From assembly GCA_027943335.1 (NCBI GenBank), contig BSBK01002080.1, forward strand, positions 1,058,001-1,122,000: a DNA stretch of 64,000 nucleotides, given 5' to 3'. Both the position numbers and the translations under genes were made by a program. Within the stretch, counting starts at the first letter, position 1. Every line of letters begins with the position of its first letter. The notes under the pieces are model-generated. The model did no database searches and had not been told where the DNA came from. It worked only from the letters and a program-made list of their open reading frames with translations. This document shows positions 59,656 to 64,000 of this stretch, piece by piece. This DNA is from Chamaecyparis obtusa. Its lineage: Eukaryota; Streptophyta; Pinopsida; Cupressales; Cupressaceae.

Positions 59656-61405
59656 GACAATGGTTTTTCTCATCATATGACTAGAGATAAGAACAAGTTT
59701 GTTAAATTAGTAAAGTATGATGGTGGTGTTGTGAGGTTTGGGGACAATCTTCCTAAATCTATCATAGGAGTAGGATCTATTACTCTAGATGGAAAGACTA
59801 ATACAAATAATGTATTGCTTGTTGAAGGATTGAAACATAACTTGTTGAGGATTGGATAGTTAATGAATAAAGAGTTTCAATTGAGTTTTTTTAATGGAAA
59901 ATGTTTTATCAGAAGTAAGGAAGGTAAGCTAATTGAAATCGGTACTAAATCTAGAGGTAATGTAATTGAATTAAATACATCTGGAGCCTCTTGTTTTTTT
60001 GTGAAGGTTGATGATAGTTGGTTATGGCATAAGAGATTTTTTCATGTTAATTTTGATAACATTGTAAAGACAAGTATGACTAATGCAGTGAGAGATCCAC
60101 CAAAGATTGTGAAACTATCTAACACTATTTGCAGAGAATGTGTCATGGGAAAACATACTAGAAGCAGTTACAAAAGCAAAGCATATACATCAAAAGAGAA
60201 GTTGGAGCTGGTACACACAGACCTATGTGGACCTAAAAGGAAAAAGTCATACTATGGTGAAAGGTATTTCATACTCTTTGTTGATGACTTTTCTAGAATG
60301 ATGTGGGTCAAATTCAAGTTGTTCAAAGAAAAATTAGAGAATGAATTAGGTTTAAAGATTAAGTGTCTAAGGTCAGATAGAGGTGAAGAGTTTACTTTAG
60401 ACTTATTCAATTTATATTGTGAAGAGCATGGAATAAAGAGACATACATTTTCTCCTAGGACTCCATAATAGAATGGAATAGCAGAGTGAAGGAACAAGAC
60501 TATACTTGATGCTGCTAGGACAATGGTTCTTGAAGGAAATGTATCTCATCTACGTTGGAGAGAGGCTATTGGAACTATAGTGTATACATTCAACATAATT
60601 CAAATTAGAGAAGGTACAAGTAAGAATCCTTATGAATTATGGTTTGATCATACTCCTACTGTAAAATATTTTAGAATATTGGGTAGTAAGTGTTATATCA
60701 AGAGAGATGATGATATAAGAAAGTTTGATTCAAGAAGTGATGAAGGAATTTTATTTGGTTACTTTATTAAGAGAAAGGCTTACAAATGTTTCAATTTGAT
60801 ATTGAGGAAGCTGATTGAAAGTAACATTGTAAGAATAGATGAAAAGTTTCAGATACAAGAAAGAAAGTATGATAGTAATTAGATTTCAGAAATCAAAGAA
60901 GCTACTATTGCTGCAAAAGGAGAAGAACTTGCTGAGATAGAAAGTGAAAAAGAGGCTTGTGATGCTAGCACAAGTAAGGCTACTAAGACTCCTAAAACAC
61001 CAAGGTATGTAAAGAATAATCATCCTGAAAATCAAATCATTGGCAATACCAATCAAGGAGTACTAACTAGATCAAAGGTTAGATAAGAAATTTGTTTGAT
61101 TTCTCAAGTTGAACCAAAAACTACAGATGAGGCATGTAGAGATGAATGTTGGATAAATGCTATGAAGAAAGAGTTAAATTAGATAAAGAAGAATGACACT
61201 TGGGAATTGGTTCCTAGGCCTAAAACCAAAAATGTAATAGGAACGAAATGGGTTTTCAGGAACAAAATGAATGAAGAAGGAACTATTGTAAGAAACAAAG
61301 TAGGACTAGTATGTAAAAGATATTCATAGCAAGAAGGCATAGAATTTGAAGAAACATTTTCTCCTATTGCTAGAATAGAGGCAGTAAAATAGTTCTTGGC
61401 TTATG
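59656..61405 (+). pseudogene. copia-2 protease end, integrase and RT start
   Basis: Protease continues with GVGSITLDGKTNTNNVLLV. The pre-integrase region has LWHKRFFHVNFDNI and CRECVMGKHTRSSY (about 60020-60165). The integrase core has HTDLCGP (first Asp), DDFSRMMWVKF and SDRGEEFTLDLF (about 60370-60405). Then a TAATAG pair sits where the PQQNG motif would be. The C-terminal part reads NPYELWFDHTPTVKYFRILG. RT opens with DECWINAMKKEL and NDTWELVPRPKTKNVIGTKW (about 61140-61250) and stops at ARIEAVK*FLAYV, where the next element begins. Confidence 0.9.
61401..61405. repeat. Presumed left TSD (TTATG) of the terminal element
   Basis: Five bases preceding TGTTGGCAAT; the right copy is outside the window. 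Confidence 0.4.
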
Positions 61406-61800
61406 TGTTGGCAATTTGGTTGAGTTAGATATCTAGATGTTGTCATTATGGAAACATATGATCTACATGAAGACCGCATATGACAGAGAGAAAGTATGAT
61501 AGAGATTGAGACACTATATGTATGTAACATGCTCCTAATAGGGTCAACATACTTAACATGATACTTTTGATTAGTGGATCTTAGTGGGTACCATCCCCAC
61601 TGGGGTTTTCCCTTGGCTAGGGTTTCCTTGAGAACAAATAATGTGTTATGAGCTCATTTGCTTTATTGCTATGCATGTTATTTAGTTTACTCTATTATGC
61701 ATGTATCAAGTTAATATGTTATATCTATAATTGGGCAAAAGTGAAAGTTTGTAGAATACTAATTCACCCCCCCCCCTCTCAGTATTCCCTATTTCTAACA
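61406..61800 (+). repeat. 5' LTR of the terminal element (395 bp)
   Basis: It starts TGTTGGCAATTTGG and ends CCCTATTTCTAACA (TGTT...AACA), with a C-run (TTCACCCCCCCCCCTCTC) near the end as in plant copia LTRs. Confidence 0.85.
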
Positions 61801-61802
61801 AT

Positions 61803-61815
61803 TAGTATCAGAGCC
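61803..61815 (+). other. Primer-binding site of the terminal element
   Basis: TAGTATCAGAGCC is the initiator tRNA-Met PBS with one G-to-A change, two bases past the LTR. Confidence 0.8.
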
Positions 61816-61871
61816 TAGTTACTTGGAAAAGAATCATTCAGAAAAAGCCTAGCAGCTTGAGTAAGATCTCT

Positions 61872-63148
61872 ATGGATATGGATTGGCTATAGAAGAATCT
61901 TGAAGAAGCTCTTGAATAGATTGATATACTTACTGAAGAAAGAGATACTCTGAAAGGAAAATATGATGATGCAAAGAACCTCATTGAGAAACTAAAAAAG
62001 AAGCTGGAAGAACTGAAAATAGAAAAGGAATCTACAGTTCAAATTGAAGATTGTGATGATAATTTGGAAAAAGAAAATGGGATCCTTAAACATGAATTAA
62101 AGATAGTGAATCTAAAGTTGAGTTTGAAATATGGAAATAACAAGAATGAAAATCTAAAATCTGAGAATGAAAATCTGAAATCTGAGAAAGAAGATCTAAA
62201 GTCTAAACTTTGTAAAGCGACATCTGAAATTGAGAAAACCAAATTGCAGTATGCTGAAATTGAAAAATACAATACAATTGTGAAAGGTAAATTGACTCAG
62301 TCTAAGAAATAACTTGAGAGACTATATTCTACTAGTGAGAAGATTGATGAACAAATGTCTTATCAAAAGCCATTCTATGATAAAACTAGTCTTGGATTTA
62401 ACTCATTCAAGGTAAGTGAAGAAAGTAAGGAACCAGATTTGAAAGTTTCTAAAAACATAGAAGAAAATAAATTTGATGAAGCTGACAAATATGAGGATAT
62501 GCTTAAAGAAGAACAACCACCTAAGCAAGAAGAATCACCTAAAGGTATGCAGAGAGAATTTAAAGGTAGATGTTTTGCATGTAATACTTTTGGTCATATG
62601 AAGAAAGATTGTATAGGTAAGCAATCCAAACCTCTTAATGGTTATTGTTATAATTTTCATGGTTTTGGACATAGAGCTATTGAATATAGGAAGCCTAAAT
62701 TTAATGAGAATAATAATAGTAGTATAATGTTTAGAGATACTAACCATGCAAATAATAAACCTACGGAAGATATGAATAGAAGAAATGGAGTAGTATGTTA
62801 TAGATGCAACAAGGTTGGACACATTGCCAGGAATTGCAGATCATAAATCAACTAGACTAGACCAAGATATGGGAATGTAATGGAGTAGTTTGTCAAATAT
62901 GCAACAAATTTGGTCATACAACAAGGTTTTACAGAATAAACAATATGAGAAACCCTAATCCTAGAAGTCATGCAAGGAGAAATGAGAATGCAAGCAACAG
63001 TCAAGGAGGTTATTGTAGTAATTCAGAAGAAGTGAAGTTCTTTAAATCCATAGATCAAGGAGACATGTTCAACATTGAAGGTAATCAGAAAGGTGAAGTA
63101 TCAAATGGTAAGAGTGAATCTCTTCCTAACCCATCTCAAAGTACTTAA
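61872..63148 (+). pseudogene. Gag-like protein with coiled coil and four CCHC-type knuckles
   Basis: The frame opens MDMDWL near 61872. Residues to about 140 are a strongly charged coiled coil with repeated NLKSENENLKSEKEDLKSK heptads. Knuckles follow: CFACNTFGHMKKDC (about 62572), a degenerate CYNFHGFGHRAIEY (about 62645), CYRCNKVGHIARNC (about 62797), and, after a phase change near 62850, CQICNKFGHTTRFY (about 62894), where the last Cys is Tyr. The tail is Asn/Ser-rich. Stops include TAG near 61890 and 61916 and TAA near 62310. CCHC knuckles bind nucleic acid in gag proteins; four in a row is more than the one or two usual for plant copia gag. Later parts read in frame 62945-63148. Confidence 0.7.
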
Positions 63149-63315
63149 TTCATGAAGAATGCAGTAGAATAGGAAGTTAGGATAGTGTAGAAATTATTAT
63201 AGGATGAATTGAGTCTTGTGCAGTTAAGATAAGGTAGTATATGATGTAATGATGCTATGGTTAAGAGTGCATGAGCTAATATGAAGTTATGTGAGATCGT
63301 AAGAAGTTTTAAGTT

Positions 63316-64000
63316 TTGCAGGTAAGTAGGAACAACTTTTGGAAAGAAGCAGTGAAAAAATTGAATGCAATGTCAGAATCTTGTGAGATTGAAAGGTTAA
63401 AAGCTTATGATCAGTATTGTTTGATCATTAAAGTGAATACAAGTGTTAAGGAGATCAAATTAGTAGTGATTGAAAGCAGTTTGCAAAGATTTGGTGAAGG
63501 AATTTCATGCTAGATCTATGCAAAGCCCTAAATTGCAGAATTAAGGTATTTCACTAAGCAAATCTATCAGTTAGTGAGAGAATTTGCAGAAGATATGGAT
63601 GTTTCATTAGTTCATAGTATAAGAGATAAAATTAGACCTAAGATTAAAAGGGAACTAGTAGAACCCTTGGAGGAAGACCCTAAATTAGCATTATCATCTG
63701 TACCAGACAAAATCTTACATTTAGAGAATGTTAGAGGATATTTGGGATGTAAACTTGAAACCCTCAATGATAATGCTTTTACTAAAGAGTATGAGAAGCT
63801 ATACAACCAAGATATGTCTTTGAAATTAGGGTTTGAACATTTGAAGGATAACAAAATCATAAAGTATTCACTATAGTATGAATTTGATCATGAAGAATGC
63901 TCTAAGATAATTCTGAGCAGAATACATAATGGAAAGTTTTGGTTAGATGACAAAGTGATAGACATTACAACTAACCTAATTCATGAAGTAACTAGTTTAT
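63316..64000 (+). pseudogene. Unrecognised ORF downstream of the multi-knuckle gag
   Basis: One phase from 63316 to the window edge with a few stops (63511, about 63529, 63874). Legible parts are KKLNAMSESCEIERLKAYDQ, REFAEDMDVSLVHSIRDKI, HLENVRGYLGCKLETLNDNA and ILSRIHNGKFWLDDKVIDIT. No known retroelement domain was recognised. The pattern I-x-x-R-(I/M)-H-x-G followed by K-x-I loosely resembles YVIDRMHEGLMFVK...KPIKF of the unknown ORF at 6596-7869. This hints at a shared protein family, but the similarity is weak. Confidence 0.5.

Larger units (their letters stand above)
57551..61405 (+). mobile_element. copia-2: plus-strand Ty1/copia element, visible 5' part
   Basis: A 5' LTR (57551-58795), PBS, gag, protease, integrase and the start of RT, interrupted at 61405 by another element. 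Gag-PR-INT-RT order and motifs are Ty1/copia. The main frame from about 59104 to 61405 stays in one phase with about ten stops, most at positions where CAA, CAG or CGA would be expected. Confidence 0.9.
61406..64000 (+). mobile_element. Terminal LTR element with multi-knuckle gag, visible 5' part
   Basis: The 5' LTR (61406-61800), a PBS, a coiled-coil plus zinc-knuckle gag-like frame and a second unrecognised frame run off the window. It is inserted in the RT of copia-2. No protease, RT or integrase is reached before 64000, so whether it is autonomous is unknown. Confidence 0.8.

Overview
The window looks like repeat-rich nuclear DNA from a large plant genome. It is AT-rich, it consists almost entirely of LTR retrotransposons nested inside one another, and their primer-binding sites match plant initiator-tRNA-Met (TGGTATCAGAGC-like). 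I found no convincing host gene, rRNA, tRNA or CRISPR. The species cannot be fixed from sequence alone; a gymnosperm or another large-genome plant is a guess.

The outermost layer is a decayed Ty3/gypsy chromovirus pol on the + strand (1-2048). A minus-strand Ty1/copia element, copia-1, has inserted into its chromodomain. The 3' LTR of copia-1 is at 2049-2502 and its 5' LTR begins at 57508. The coding region of copia-1 is cut into three blocks (2640-3354, 17765-18016, 54459-57422) by two large insertions whose edges fall inside its RT reading frame.

The first insertion (3355-17759, TSD CAAAG) carries an unrecognised long reading frame on the + strand. That frame is itself split by a nearly intact chromovirus, gypsy-2 (7870-14239; two 861-bp LTRs, TSD CCTAG). 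The second insertion (18017-54458, TSD GTTGT/ATTGT) is a minus-strand LARD-like element with LTRs over 3 kb and a 7.9-kb interior. The interior lacks recognisable gag-pol but holds two relic frames that share a motif.

The left LTR of the LARD-like element contains the most unusual structure in the window: a 21.4-kb tandem array of a gypsy-2-related chromovirus (20708-42150). Its order is LTR-internal-LTR-internal-LTR-internal-LTR-internal-LTR, and the whole array is bounded by one 5-bp TSD (TTTGT). The other LTR of the LARD preserves the empty site. Three of the four units share stop codons, including one transversion, which suggests that an already dead copy was multiplied in place.

At the right edge, the 5' LTR of copia-1 is interrupted by a plus-strand copia-2 (57551 onward). 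The RT region of copia-2 is interrupted by a fourth element (61406 to the window end), which has a coiled-coil gag with four CCHC-type knuckles followed by an unrecognised frame.

Nothing here acts as a host pathway. The biology is the layered insertion, recombination and C-to-T decay of retrotransposons. Divergence figures are counts by eye on parts of the sequence.
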